DNA of 7,923 nt from Clostridia bacterium (lineage in GTDB: Bacteria; Bacillota; Clostridia; CAKSNL01; HGM11501), in the NCBI GenBank assembly GCA_030535815.1, contig JAUNRD010000069.1, positions 1 through 7,923 on the forward strand, given 5' to 3'. Position numbers and translations under genes: made by a program. Positions 1-5,931 of this stretch are shown one piece after another. Within the stretch, counting starts at the first letter, position 1. Every line of letters starts with the position of its first letter. The notes below the pieces were generated by a model. It was not told the DNA's origin. It searched no databases and worked only from the letters and a program-made list of their open reading frames with translations.

Positions 1-32
1 TATAAATTTAAACAGGGAAAAAAGGAGAGAAA

Positions 33-1016
33 ATGAAAAAATTTATTTTATTCCTTCTTGCCTTTGTGCTTGTATCATGATTGGCAGGCTGCAGGGAAAA
101 ACCCGTTCCGGGCGGTGAAACCAATAAGCCTGAAGTTCAAACAGAAGCGAGGGAACTTACAGAATTGAAAGATAGGATTAAAGCCGATGGCAAGCTTATC
201 GGTGTTGCATATCTCGGTTGGATTGAAGGCGATACGGAAACGGCTTGCAAAGACCTCGCAGGGCTTGATTATACTAAGGATTTACCATTCATTAAAGGTA
301 TAGAAAAATACGCTGAAAACGAAGGATACAGAATGTATTTGGTTGTACCTGCGGATGATAGCGTAACTATTTCTGTTTGCAAGTGCGAATTTGATGATGA
401 GTATATGCCTTATGACGGCGAAGAGCTTATTGAAGCAAACGAACCAATTCTTGTAAGAGGTAATATCAGCGACACAATTCCTAACCTTTATGTCATTGCA
501 AAAAAGGGTTCTGAAAAGGTTTGTTACACACCTGTTCAGTCAGGTATGGACGGAAGACTTGAAAACAGCGAAACCAAAGTCTATGACTTTACACCGTATG
601 ATTTTATGGCTGAGTTTTCTGCCTATGACAGAGTCCCCGATGCGGTGTTCTGCGGTAGTTGGGTTGGATTTAAAAATGACGGTAACGACGAGGAAAGAGT
701 TCTTATCCTTTATCTCAAAGCTGACGGCTATGCGTCCTATGCTTACGGACTTGGGAACAGCGAAATTCTTGAAAAGTTTGAAGGAACATGGACACTTGAT
801 GAAAACGACATCCTCAAATTAGAGCTTGTTGGTGGTCCGCCTGAAAGTGTTGAAAATCCGGTCGTAGCCGAACCTTACGACTGCAACCCATCATTTGAAT
901 GGGAAATGACAACAGAAGGTCTGAGCCTTACACACATTGACGGTGATGAAATTCTCTACGGCACAAAAGGACAGACATTTGAGTTTGAAGAAAACGGCGA
1001 AGATGTAGGGTTGTAA
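33..1016 (+). pseudogene. Lipoprotein gene of unknown function, interrupted by TGA in its signal peptide
   Basis: I do not recognise a named family. The natural start is the ATG at 33, five bases after an AAGGAG ribosome binding site (22-27). It opens a typical lipoprotein signal: MKKFILFLLAFVLVS, then a TGA at 78-80, then LAGC, a perfect lipobox with the lipidated Cys at codon 20 (90-92). After the TGA the frame stays open for 311 codons, so the damage is a single codon. TGA is a stop elsewhere in the window (ispD, the Crp/Fnr-like gene). A TTG at 81 could in principle restart translation, but it has no ribosome binding site and would lose the export signal. The mature part is acidic. Its C-terminal portion (about codons 207-266) has spaced aromatic/Gly strands, CGSWVGF and later EGTWTLDENDILKLEL, resembling a small beta-barrel of lipocalin type; this is only an impression. 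Recent nonsense mutation, sequencing error and readthrough all remain possible. Confidence 0.6.
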
Positions 1017-1023
1017 TAATAGT

Positions 1024-1063
1024 AACAGCAACTGCTCAAAAAATAAGCAGTTGCTGTTTTTTT
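1024..1063 (+). terminator. Rho-independent terminator of the lipoprotein gene
   Basis: A 13-bp perfect stem (1024-1036 paired with 1046-1058), a 9-nt A-rich loop and a run of seven T (1057-1063) lie eight bases after the TAA of the lipoprotein gene. On the minus strand the same hairpin follows the stop of the 1062-1292 open stretch but lacks a U-run, so it is mainly a plus-strand terminator. Confidence 0.9.
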
Positions 1064-1292
1064 ATGATAGAATTAATTTTCTTGCAAGTATAAATAAGCT
1101 GTTATCAACCGATGGAATATCTCTTGAAAGAGGATCTTTCATATATTCAACATCAGGAATGAAGTCAGGTTTTACTGATTGATAAATCATATTTCGGGCG
1201 TTGAATTCAGCTTCAGAATAAGTTATTTTGCCTGTTTTATAATCTTTTCCTTCATTGTGAAGTACTTCCTTTGTTTTGATGTCTGCATTTTG
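1062..1292 (-). pseudogene. 76-codon open reading stretch, probable 3' remnant of an unidentified gene
   Basis: On the minus strand an open frame runs from just after a TGA (1295-1293) to a TAA (1064-1062), giving 76 codons. The peptide looks like real protein rather than noise: a mixed hydrophilic/aromatic composition with stretches such as HNEGKDYKTGKITYSEAEF, IYQSVKPDFIPDVEYM and a hydrophobic end SLFILARKLILS. No ATG/GTG/TTG start with a ribosome binding site lies at its beginning, and the sequence just upstream (1300-1435) is AT-rich and not obviously coding in any frame. I read it as the tail of a gene whose 5' part has been lost. I cannot name the family. It ends back to back with the lipoprotein gene's terminator. 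It could still be a chance open frame. Confidence 0.4.
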
Positions 1293-1435
1293 TCAGAAGG
1301 AGATTGTTTTGACGAATGTGCAGATAAAAATATATAAAAAAAGAGATAAAACCGGTTAAAGTTTTACCCCCTGAGATTTCGATATTATTGTTTTTCAAGT
1401 TTACTATTAAAATTAGGATAGTCAAGATATAATAA

Positions 1436-1475
1436 AAATCCGAACCCACTACCGATTGGTACAAGGTTCGGATTT
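1436..1475 (-). terminator. Minus-strand terminator-like hairpin
   Basis: An 11-bp perfect stem (1436-1446 with 1465-1475) around an 18-nt loop, followed on the minus strand by TTTTTATTATAT. On the plus strand the stem is followed by CTACTG, so it only looks like a terminator in the minus direction. Nothing recognisable as an intact gene lies directly upstream on that strand. The nearest transcription unit is tRNA-Leu, which has its own terminator at 1688-1719. It may be a backup terminator or may have served a gene now lost. Confidence 0.5.
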
Positions 1476-1483
1476 CTACTGTT

Positions 1484-1494
1484 TGGTGCGGGTG
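1484..1494 (-). other. Echo of a tRNA 3' acceptor end (CACCCGCACCA)
   Basis: Read on the minus strand this is CACCCGCACCA, the form of a tRNA acceptor 3' strand plus discriminator A and CCA. It matches the end of the neighbouring tRNA-Leu (CATCCGCACCA) at 10 of 11 bases. Eight bases later on the same strand comes the terminator-like hairpin 1436-1475, the normal order for the end of a tRNA gene. The sequence before it does not fold as a T-arm, so no whole tRNA is present. It may be a remnant of a tRNA gene or of an integration site, or a chance match. Confidence 0.3.
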
Positions 1495-1520
1495 TTCATA
1501 ACGTGTCAGTTTTTAGTTTT

Positions 1521-1685
1521 ATTCCATCTTCGATGGAGTGATATCATTGATAAATCAAAAGTGATATTGAAACCTATGGTTTCAGTGATATTATATTTGC
1601 CCATAAACTGTGCGAAGCACAATATCACTCGGCATTTGCCGAATATAACTGCATAGCAATATCACTTGCCATAGGCAAATATAAC
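1521..1685. repeat. Array of small hairpins with GTGATAT/ATATCAC spacers
   Basis: A non-coding stretch made of successive stem-loops separated by a 7-nt spacer. Spacers read GTGATAT at 1538, 1561 and 1585, then flip to ATATCAC at 1622 and 1659 and the variant ATATAAC at 1643 and 1679. Stems: 1521-1528/1532-1539 (loop TTC); 1547-1550/1555-1558 inside 1541-1546/1562-1567; 1568-1574/1578-1584 (loop TAT); 1610-1613/1617-1620 inside 1585-1592/1621-1628; 1629-1633/1638-1642; 1666-1670/1674-1678 (loop ATA). Long-range complementarity also exists: 1593-1601 with 1674-1682, and the apical CCTATGG at 1573 with CCATAGG at 1669. The whole is therefore a rough large inverted repeat built from inverted and direct copies of one unit, about GTGATAT plus a stem-loop. 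The stem sequences differ while pairing is kept, suggesting selection on structure. It has no T-run of its own and lies just downstream of tRNA-Leu and its terminator. Confidence 0.75.
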
Positions 1686-1687
1686 TG

Positions 1688-1719
1688 AAAAAATGACAAG
1701 TCGAAACTTGTCATTTTTT
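1688..1719 (-). terminator. Rho-independent terminator of tRNA-Leu
   Basis: A 14-bp perfect stem (1688-1701 with 1706-1719) closed by a UUCG tetraloop when read on the minus strand, ending in six U. It begins one base after the CCA end of the tRNA. The plus-strand reading also has a T-run, so it may act in both directions. Confidence 0.9.
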
Positions 1720-1720
1720 C

Positions 1721-1804
<84 letters not shown>

Positions 1805-1826
1805 GTTATTAAATGCAAAATGCGAT

Positions 1827-1856
1827 AAAAAAATCCCTCGATGGGAACAGTTTTTT
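1827..1856 (-). terminator. Weak attenuator-like hairpin in the tRNA-Leu leader
   Basis: On the minus strand A6 (1856-1851), a short bulge, a 4-bp stem TCCC/GGGA (1846-1843 with 1837-1834) and T7 (1833-1827) resemble a weak terminator. It could end the carD-ispD-ispF transcript, but it lies between the tRNA promoter and the tRNA, so it cannot be very efficient unless it is bypassed. The stem is short and the call is tentative. Confidence 0.3.
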
Positions 1857-1884
1857 ACTCATTAATGCAAAATCAAGCTTTTTA

Positions 1885-1913
1885 ATTATAGCCTAAGAAT
1901 AGTTAAAAGTCAA
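1885..1913 (-). promoter_or_regulatory. Sigma-A promoter of tRNA-Leu
   Basis: The minus strand reads TTGACT (1913-1908), a 17-bp spacer, then TATAAT (1890-1885). The -35 box starts only two bases past the end of ispF (stop at 1918-1916). This is a near-perfect vegetative promoter and gives the tRNA its own start independent of the ispF operon. Confidence 0.88.
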
Positions 1914-1915
1914 GC

Positions 1916-2374
1916 TTAATCTATCAGAACAACCGCATAGGCTTTGACCATCTCACCTCTGCCCACGGCTTCCATCCCCTCTTCCGTTTTTGCCTTTACG
2001 CTGACGTTTTTAATATCCGTCTTAAGTCCTTTTGCAAGGCTTTCACGAATCTTATCTATATGGGGTGCCATTTTAGGCCTCTGAATCAAAAGAGTACAAT
2101 CGATATTTACAATTTTACCCTCCATCTCAGACACAGCCTTTTCAAGGAGCACCATAGAATTTATATCCTTATAAGCCGGGTCATTATCGGGAAAATGACG
2201 TCCTATGTCCCCTTTTGCTTCCGCTCCGAAGATGGCATCTATTATGGCGTGGACAAGTACATCCGCATCGCTGTGGCCGTAAAGCCCTTTTTCAAAAGGA
2301 ATTTCAACGCCGCCTAAAATCAGTTTTCTTTCTTCAACCATTCTGTGGCTGTCATATCCTAACCCTACTCTCAT
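1916..2374 (-). CDS. ispF: 2-C-methyl-D-erythritol 2,4-cyclodiphosphate synthase
   Basis: IspF converts CDP-methylerythritol 2-phosphate to the 2,4-cyclodiphosphate, releasing CMP, in the MEP route to isoprenoid precursors; it is a cytosolic homotrimer using Zn and Mg/Mn. The 152-residue protein is close to the family length. It opens with RVGLGYDSHR, where D8 and H10 are metal ligands, and H42 (in VLVHAIIDA) is the third. GHSDADVLVH (33-42) and GDIGRHFPDND (55-65) are family signatures, and AKTEEG plus RGEMVKAYAVVL form the C-terminal region. The start ATG has AAAGGAG eight bases upstream (2389-2383). It overlaps the TGA stop of ispD by four bases (ATGA), indicating translational coupling. 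The gene is the last of carD-ispD-ispF; the tRNA-Leu promoter begins right after its stop. Confidence 0.97.
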   Translation of the reverse strand: MRVGLGYDSHRMVEERKLILGGVEIPFEKGLYGHSDADVLVHAIIDAIFGAEAKGDIGRHFPDNDPAYKDINSMVLLEKAVSEMEGKIVNIDCTLLIQRPKMAPHIDKIRESLAKGLKTDIKNVSVKAKTEEGMEAVGRGEMVKAYAVVLID

Positions 2375-3060
2375 AAGCCCATCTCCTTTACAATACGCTC
2401 TGAAAGTATAAGATCTTCCTTAACCGTAATTTTAATATTATACGGGCTTCCTTCAACAAGGAAAATATCCTTGCCGCAGTTTTCCATAAGCATACAGTCA
2501 TCCGTAACTTTAATCCCGTCTTTTTTCGCATTTTCGTGAGCATTTAATATCTCGCTTCTTATAAATGTCTGCGGTGTCTGAATTCTTGTAAGGCTGTCAC
2601 GGGAAATTGTGCCTTTAATAAATCCGTTTTTAACCAGCTTTACCGTATCTGTAGCAGCAATTCCCGGTGCTGCCGCACCATATTTTTCAGCAGCTTCAAC
2701 ACATTCGTTTATTATTCTTTCCTCGCAAAACGCTCTTGCACCGTCGTGAATTAAAACAATGCCGTCTTTAGATGCCAAAACTCCGTTATACGAAGAGTCG
2801 CTTCTCTCTGCCCCTCCGATAACGACCTTGAAAGGCTTGGCCGCAACTGATGCGGCAATATTTCTTACCAATTCTTCTTCACAAGGAGCAGAAACTAAAA
2901 CAAGTTCGTCCACCAAAGCAGCCTTGTCAAAGCACTTTATCGTATACGACAAAATACTCTGATGAGAAATTTCGAGCAAAAGCTTGTTTTTTCCTGCATT
3001 CATTCTTTTTCCGCAACCTGCCGCAAGTATTACGGCAGTAACAACATGTCCTTTATACAT
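2371..3060 (-). CDS. ispD: 2-C-methyl-D-erythritol 4-phosphate cytidylyltransferase
   Basis: IspD transfers CMP from CTP to methylerythritol 4-phosphate, the step two before IspF in the MEP pathway. The protein is 229 residues, normal for the family, with a nucleotidyltransferase fold. Visible motifs are the CTP-binding loop AVILAAGCGKRM (9-20) with a Lys following, IHDGARAF, TDTVK, IQTPQTF and TDDCMLME. I chose the ATG at 3060: AGAGGA (3071-3066) sits five bases upstream and overlaps the carD stop (TAAGAGGA). A 13-codon upstream extension to a TTG at 3099 would run inside carD with no ribosome binding site. The intermediate step (IspE) is not in this window. CysGly in the loop (AAGCGK) is an ordinary variant. 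It ends in TGA overlapping the ispF start. Confidence 0.96.
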   Translation of the reverse strand: MYKGHVVTAVILAAGCGKRMNAGKNKLLLEISHQSILSYTIKCFDKAALVDELVLVSAPCEEELVRNIAASVAAKPFKVVIGGAERSDSSYNGVLASKDGIVLIHDGARAFCEERIINECVEAAEKYGAAAPGIAATDTVKLVKNGFIKGTISRDSLTRIQTPQTFIRSEILNAHENAKKDGIKVTDDCMLMENCGKDIFLVEGSPYNIKITVKEDLILSERIVKEMGL

Positions 3061-3070
3061 ACAAATCCTC

Positions 3071-3556
3071 TTATGTATTTCCGAAAACCTTTTTTTCAAT
3101 TATTTCGGTAATTTCTTCCTTATCCATATTTTTAGCAAGAACAAGCTCGCTTATCAGAATATGGCGCGCATCCATCATCATTTTACGCTCTCCCGTGGAA
3201 AGACCTTTTTCGCGGTCCCGTACCATAAGGCTCCTCACAACGGCGGCAACTTCGAAAATATTTCCGGACTTTATTCTCAAAAGATTATCTCTGTAACGTT
3301 TATTCCAGCTGACAAGCTCCTCGTCCTCTTCTTTTTCCATGGAGAGAATAACCTTATCCGCAGTTTTTTCATCAATAATACTGCGAAGACCGGTGTTTTC
3401 CGTTCCCTCGCACGGGATTAAAACCTTCATATCGCCAACGGGCACACGCATAGTGTAATAATTGTGCTTTTCGCCAACAATGTCTCTCTCTTCAATCCCT
3501 TCTATAACGCCGGCTCCATGCATCGGATAAAGTACTTTGTCGCCTATTTTATACAT
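3071..3556 (-). CDS. carD: CarD/CdnL-family RNA polymerase-binding transcription regulator
   Basis: CarD-type proteins bind the RNA polymerase beta subunit through an N-terminal Tudor-like domain and act at the upstream fork of the open promoter complex through a C-terminal helical domain. Here residues 1-60 form the Tudor-like part (YKIGDKVLYPMHGAGVIEGI, then the strand VGDMKVLIP). Residues from about 75 form the helical part, with W84 in SWNKRYRDN matching the conserved promoter-fork Trp of mycobacterial CarD, followed by VVRSLMVRDREKGLSTGERKM. Length is 161 residues, as expected. I start at the ATG at 3556 because GGAGG (3569-3565) is eight bases upstream; an earlier ATG at 3571 overlaps that site. 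It is the first gene of an operon with ispD 10 bases downstream, driven by a perfect-consensus promoter. Target promoters cannot be inferred from this window. Confidence 0.95.
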   Translation of the reverse strand: MYKIGDKVLYPMHGAGVIEGIEERDIVGEKHNYYTMRVPVGDMKVLIPCEGTENTGLRSIIDEKTADKVILSMEKEEDEELVSWNKRYRDNLLRIKSGNIFEVAAVVRSLMVRDREKGLSTGERKMMMDARHILISELVLAKNMDKEEITEIIEKKVFGNT

Positions 3557-3600
3557 AATAAACGCCTCCATATTAAGCCATGTAGCTGTTTCCTACCTTT

Positions 3601-3629
3601 ATTATAACACATAAAATAAAAAATGTCAA
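3601..3629 (-). promoter_or_regulatory. Sigma-A promoter of the carD-ispD-ispF operon
   Basis: The minus strand reads TTGACA (3629-3624), a 17-bp spacer and TATAAT (3606-3601), a perfect consensus. The predicted start is near 3594, leaving a leader of about 38 bases before the carD ATG. Confidence 0.93.
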
Positions 3630-3638
3630 AAAATATTT

Positions 3639-3672
3639 ATGCTACAGCATTTCAACATTACACTTCAACATT
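3639..3672. promoter_or_regulatory. Candidate operator region between divergent promoters
   Basis: Between the carD promoter and the plus-strand esterase promoter lie an imperfect palindrome ATGCTACAGCAT (3639-3650, arms of 5) and two direct copies of TTCAACATT (3651-3659 and 3664-3672) spaced 13 bases apart. The half-site TTCAACA also occurs as an inverted pair upstream of the Fe-S gene at 5932-5947. Whether any protein binds here is unknown. Confidence 0.3.
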
Positions 3673-3678
3673 TCATTC

Positions 3679-3708
3679 TTGACATCAAAGACTATGCCAT
3701 TATATAAT
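3679..3708 (+). promoter_or_regulatory. Sigma-A promoter of the stalk/SGNH esterase gene
   Basis: TTGACA (3679-3684), an 18-bp spacer and TATAAT (3703-3708). The predicted start is near 3715 and the ATG is at 3738, so the leader is short and consists mainly of the ribosome binding site AGAAGGG (3722-3728). Divergent from the carD promoter, with about 50 bases between the two -35 boxes. Confidence 0.85.
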
Positions 3709-3737
3709 TATAACAACAAAAAGAAGGGATTGATTAT

Positions 3738-5222
3738 ATGAAAAAACTAATTGCACTGCTCCTTGCCCTGATTTTGATTTGCACTGTTACTGCTTTTTCG
3801 GAAAATCAGGAAATTACCGTTATTGTAAACGGTGGCAAGGTGGAATCCGACGTTCCTGCCACAATTGTTGACGGACGTACCATGCTTCCCGTAAGAGCGA
3901 TTTTCGAAGCCCTGGGAATGGCTGTTTCCTGGAACGGTGAAACACAGACCGCAACAGGCGTAGGTTACGACTATACGGTTATGATGACAATAGGAAGCCC
4001 GGTGGTTAAGTTTTACCTTGCAACAGATGTTGCAGAAGGCACCGAGGCTGATATGGAAATAGAAGCAGATGTTCCTCCCATGATTATTGACGGAAGAACC
4101 TTCGTTCCCGTACGCGCTCTTGCAGAAGCACTCGAATCCAGGGTGGAATGGGACGATGCTACAAAAACAGTAACAATCGAAAAAATGCTTTATGCAAATA
4201 TGACGGAGGATAACGGATATATGATAGACGGAAATACAGCACGCTTCATCGGAAGATATTATGAAAAGGACGGATATCTTACATCCGCATTTTCCGTGTC
4301 CGGAATCGAGCTTCGCTTTAAGGGTACCGGTGCAAAAATAAAGGTTAATGTAACAGGTAACCAGACAGCCTATGTTCACACCTTCGTTGACGGAGACAAG
4401 ACCGTTTATACTCACTATGAAGAAGACGACAAAGTAAAAATCGAACTTCCCAAGGGCGAAAACGAATTTGTAATCGCAGAGGGTCTCACAGACGGTATTC
4501 ACACAGTTAAAATCTTAAAGGACAACGAAGAAAGCTACAACCAGATTCAGTGGATTTCCGTGGATATCGAAAACGGTGAGCTTTTGTCTCCCGCTCCTGC
4601 TAAAAACCGTAAAATCCAGGTGTTCGGAGACTCCATCACCTGTGCTTCCAACAACGTAAACTACCCCGACAATGTGGACAAGGGACACGGAAGCAAGTAT
4701 GAGAACGCCAACAACTCTTACATATCTCACGTTGCCCGTCACTTTGATGCGGAGCTTGAAGTTTTCGCAAGAAGCGGTCTTTCTGCATACAATTGTTTTA
4801 CATCATTAAGCGATCCCATTTACAACAAGGTATCTCAGGTAAATCCCAAATACGGTGAATGGAACCACGCCAAATACGAGCCTGATTTAATCGTTCAGTT
4901 TAACTGGATAAACGATGTTGTGGGCAAAATTGAGCGTGACGGTCTTACATATGATGACATTAAGGCTGCATATGTGAATATGTTCAAGACCTTCCGCGAA
5001 GCTCACCCCGGTGTATCTATCATCGTTATGGGTAATTCAAGCCGTCCCAAGTTTACCGAAACGATAAATGCAGCGATAGAAGAATACGGCAAAGACCATG
5101 ACAATTCCGGCATTATGATCTTTGAATCGAAAATCCCCTATCCCAGACATCCTATGTATGAAAGACACTTAGAAATAGCAGAAGAGCTTTATCCCGTAAT
5201 CGAAGAATTTATGGGCTGGTAA
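3738..5222 (+). CDS. Secreted stalk-domain protein with CE2-like SGNH carbohydrate esterase
   Basis: A 494-residue exported protein with three parts. Residues 1-21 are a signal peptide (MKK, hydrophobic core, likely cleavage after AFS). Residues 26-150 hold two copies of the copper-amine-oxidase N-terminal-like stalk repeat, recognised by DGRTMLPVRAIFEALG (45-60) and DGRTFVPVRALAEAL (118-132); such domains are common on Clostridia and Paenibacillus surface proteins and imply no oxidase activity. Residues about 155-280 look like the beta-sandwich that precedes the catalytic domain in CE2 acetyl-esterases. Residues 290-494 are an SGNH hydrolase: IQVFGDSIT with nucleophile S299, G347, N392-D393 in NWIND, and H471 in YPRHPMYERH. 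The Asp usually three residues before the catalytic His is Pro468, so it may work as a Ser-His dyad. Likely role: deacylation of plant or host polysaccharide, or of cell-wall glycan, outside the cell. The substrate cannot be read from the sequence. Single-gene unit with its own promoter and terminator. Confidence 0.85.
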   Translation: MKKLIALLLALILICTVTAFSENQEITVIVNGGKVESDVPATIVDGRTMLPVRAIFEALGMAVSWNGETQTATGVGYDYTVMMTIGSPVVKFYLATDVAEGTEADMEIEADVPPMIIDGRTFVPVRALAEALESRVEWDDATKTVTIEKMLYANMTEDNGYMIDGNTARFIGRYYEKDGYLTSAFSVSGIELRFKGTGAKIKVNVTGNQTAYVHTFVDGDKTVYTHYEEDDKVKIELPKGENEFVIAEGLTDGIHTVKILKDNEESYNQIQWISVDIENGELLSPAPAKNRKIQVFGDSITCASNNVNYPDNVDKGHGSKYENANNSYISHVARHFDAELEVFARSGLSAYNCFTSLSDPIYNKVSQVNPKYGEWNHAKYEPDLIVQFNWINDVVGKIERDGLTYDDIKAAYVNMFKTFREAHPGVSIIVMGNSSRPKFTETINAAIEEYGKDHDNSGIMIFESKIPYPRHPMYERHLEIAEELYPVIEEFMGW

Positions 5223-5259
5223 AAAATGAGCGATGGATTTTAATCCATCGCTCATTTTT
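5222..5259. terminator. Bidirectional terminator between convergent genes
   Basis: An 18-bp perfect inverted repeat (5222-5239 with 5242-5259) carrying A-runs and T-runs at its two ends, so it gives a hairpin plus U-tract in both directions. Its left edge is the last base of the esterase stop codon and its right edge is the last base of the Crp/Fnr-like gene's TGA, so the two convergent genes share it. Confidence 0.92.
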
Positions 5260-5918
5260 CATAATAACTTGAACAGATTTTTTCTGCACTCGATTATTCC
5301 TTCGTTTCTCAGCTTACTTATTTCGGCAGATAAACCGCTTCTTTCCACCTCAAGATAATCAGACAGCTCCTGGCGGTCAAAGGGTATCAGAAATTCGTTT
5401 TTTCCCTGCTTTTTTGCTTCTAACATAAGGTACGTCATAAGCTTTTCCCTTGTGGTGCGCTTTGATGTGATTTCAACCTTTTTATGAAACATTATATTTT
5501 TATCCGCAAGATTTTTCATAAGGTTGAAAATCATCTTTTGGTGAAAGGCGCAGGCATTGTGGCAGGAATGAAGAATCCTCTCTGCAGATATGAGCATAAT
5601 TTCAGAATCCTCGTTTGCGATTACGGATACGGGAAGACTTTTTATTTCGGCGCAGGCAAATGCCTCGCCGAAAAGCTCCGAAGGCTCTGCCCCCGACAAA
5701 ATAGTTCTGTTTCCGTAGTAATCCACATTTATAACCTGCACGCTTCCCGAAAGAACAATTCCCATATATTTGGGAGCGCTCCCCTCCGCAAGGACGGTGT
5801 ATTTTTTTCCGTAGCTTTCAACCTTCGCCCCTATGCACCCTAAAAGCGGAATTAAATTTTCATCCTCAACTCCGGAAAAAAGACTGCATTTTCTTAAAAT
5901 ATCAAAATATTTTTTCAT
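5259..5918 (-). CDS. Crp/Fnr-family transcriptional regulator
   Basis: A 219-residue protein with an N-terminal cyclic-nucleotide-binding-like beta barrel (about 10-125; LFSGVEDENLIPLL, YMGIVLSGSVQVI, LFGEAFA), a dimer helix (about 125-155) and a C-terminal winged helix with RQELSDYLEVERSGLSAEI as the recognition helix region. The phosphate-binding cassette lacks the Arg-Ser pair of CRP (Leu95-Pro96 instead), so cAMP binding is unlikely. The N-terminal four-Cys cluster motif of Fnr is also absent, but C11, C28, C89, C119 and C123 are available. The start is the ATG at 5918, preceded by AAAGGAG; an ATG at 5948 has no such site and lies inside the palindrome region. It is divergent from an Fe-S protein and a flavodiiron protein, which suggests a redox, O2 or NO signal as for HcpR- or Dnr-like members. 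It ends in TGA inside the shared terminator. The ligand is unknown. Confidence 0.9.
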   Translation of the reverse strand: MKKYFDILRKCSLFSGVEDENLIPLLGCIGAKVESYGKKYTVLAEGSAPKYMGIVLSGSVQVINVDYYGNRTILSGAEPSELFGEAFACAEIKSLPVSVIANEDSEIMLISAERILHSCHNACAFHQKMIFNLMKNLADKNIMFHKKVEITSKRTTREKLMTYLMLEAKKQGKNEFLIPFDRQELSDYLEVERSGLSAEISKLRNEGIIECRKNLFKLL

Positions 5919-5931
5919 ATTTTTCTCCTTT

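Noticed and set aside
78..130. Selenocysteine insertion or recoding at the TGA of the lipoprotein gene
   Set aside because: Short alternative hairpins exist downstream (GGG/CCC and CCCG/CGGG), but they do not form a clear bacterial SECIS. A selenocysteine inside a cleaved signal peptide makes no sense, and other genes here stop at TGA.
81..1016. Lipoprotein gene starting at the TTG at 81
   Set aside because: No ribosome binding site, and it would remove the signal peptide directly before an intact lipobox. The ATG at 33 with AAGGAG is the better ancestral start.
1252..1464. 70-codon minus-strand reading frame
   Set aside because: TTG start without a ribosome binding site, low-complexity hydrophobic translation of AT-rich DNA, and it runs through a terminator-like hairpin.
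1456..1656. 66-codon plus-strand reading frame
   Set aside because: It runs through the hairpin array; the open frame is a by-product of the repeats and has no ribosome binding site.
1521..1685. CRISPR array
   Set aside because: The repeated unit is only 7 nt, flips orientation, and the intervals are unequal and self-complementary, unlike spacers.
3061..3099. N-terminal extension of IspD from a TTG at 3099
   Set aside because: It overlaps carD, has no ribosome binding site, and the family begins close to the ATG at 3060.
3747..4502. 251-codon antisense frame inside the esterase gene
   Set aside because: It lies opposite a clear signal-peptide, stalk and esterase frame. Its Cys/His/Phe-rich translation is typical of a shadow frame, and no promoter or ribosome binding site is seen.
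4515..4742. 75-codon antisense frame inside the esterase gene
   Set aside because: Valine-rich shadow of the SGNH domain coding sequence, with no start signal.
5484..5843. 119-codon plus-strand frame inside the Crp/Fnr-like gene
   Set aside because: Shadow of a well-supported gene; no ribosome binding site or recognisable domain.
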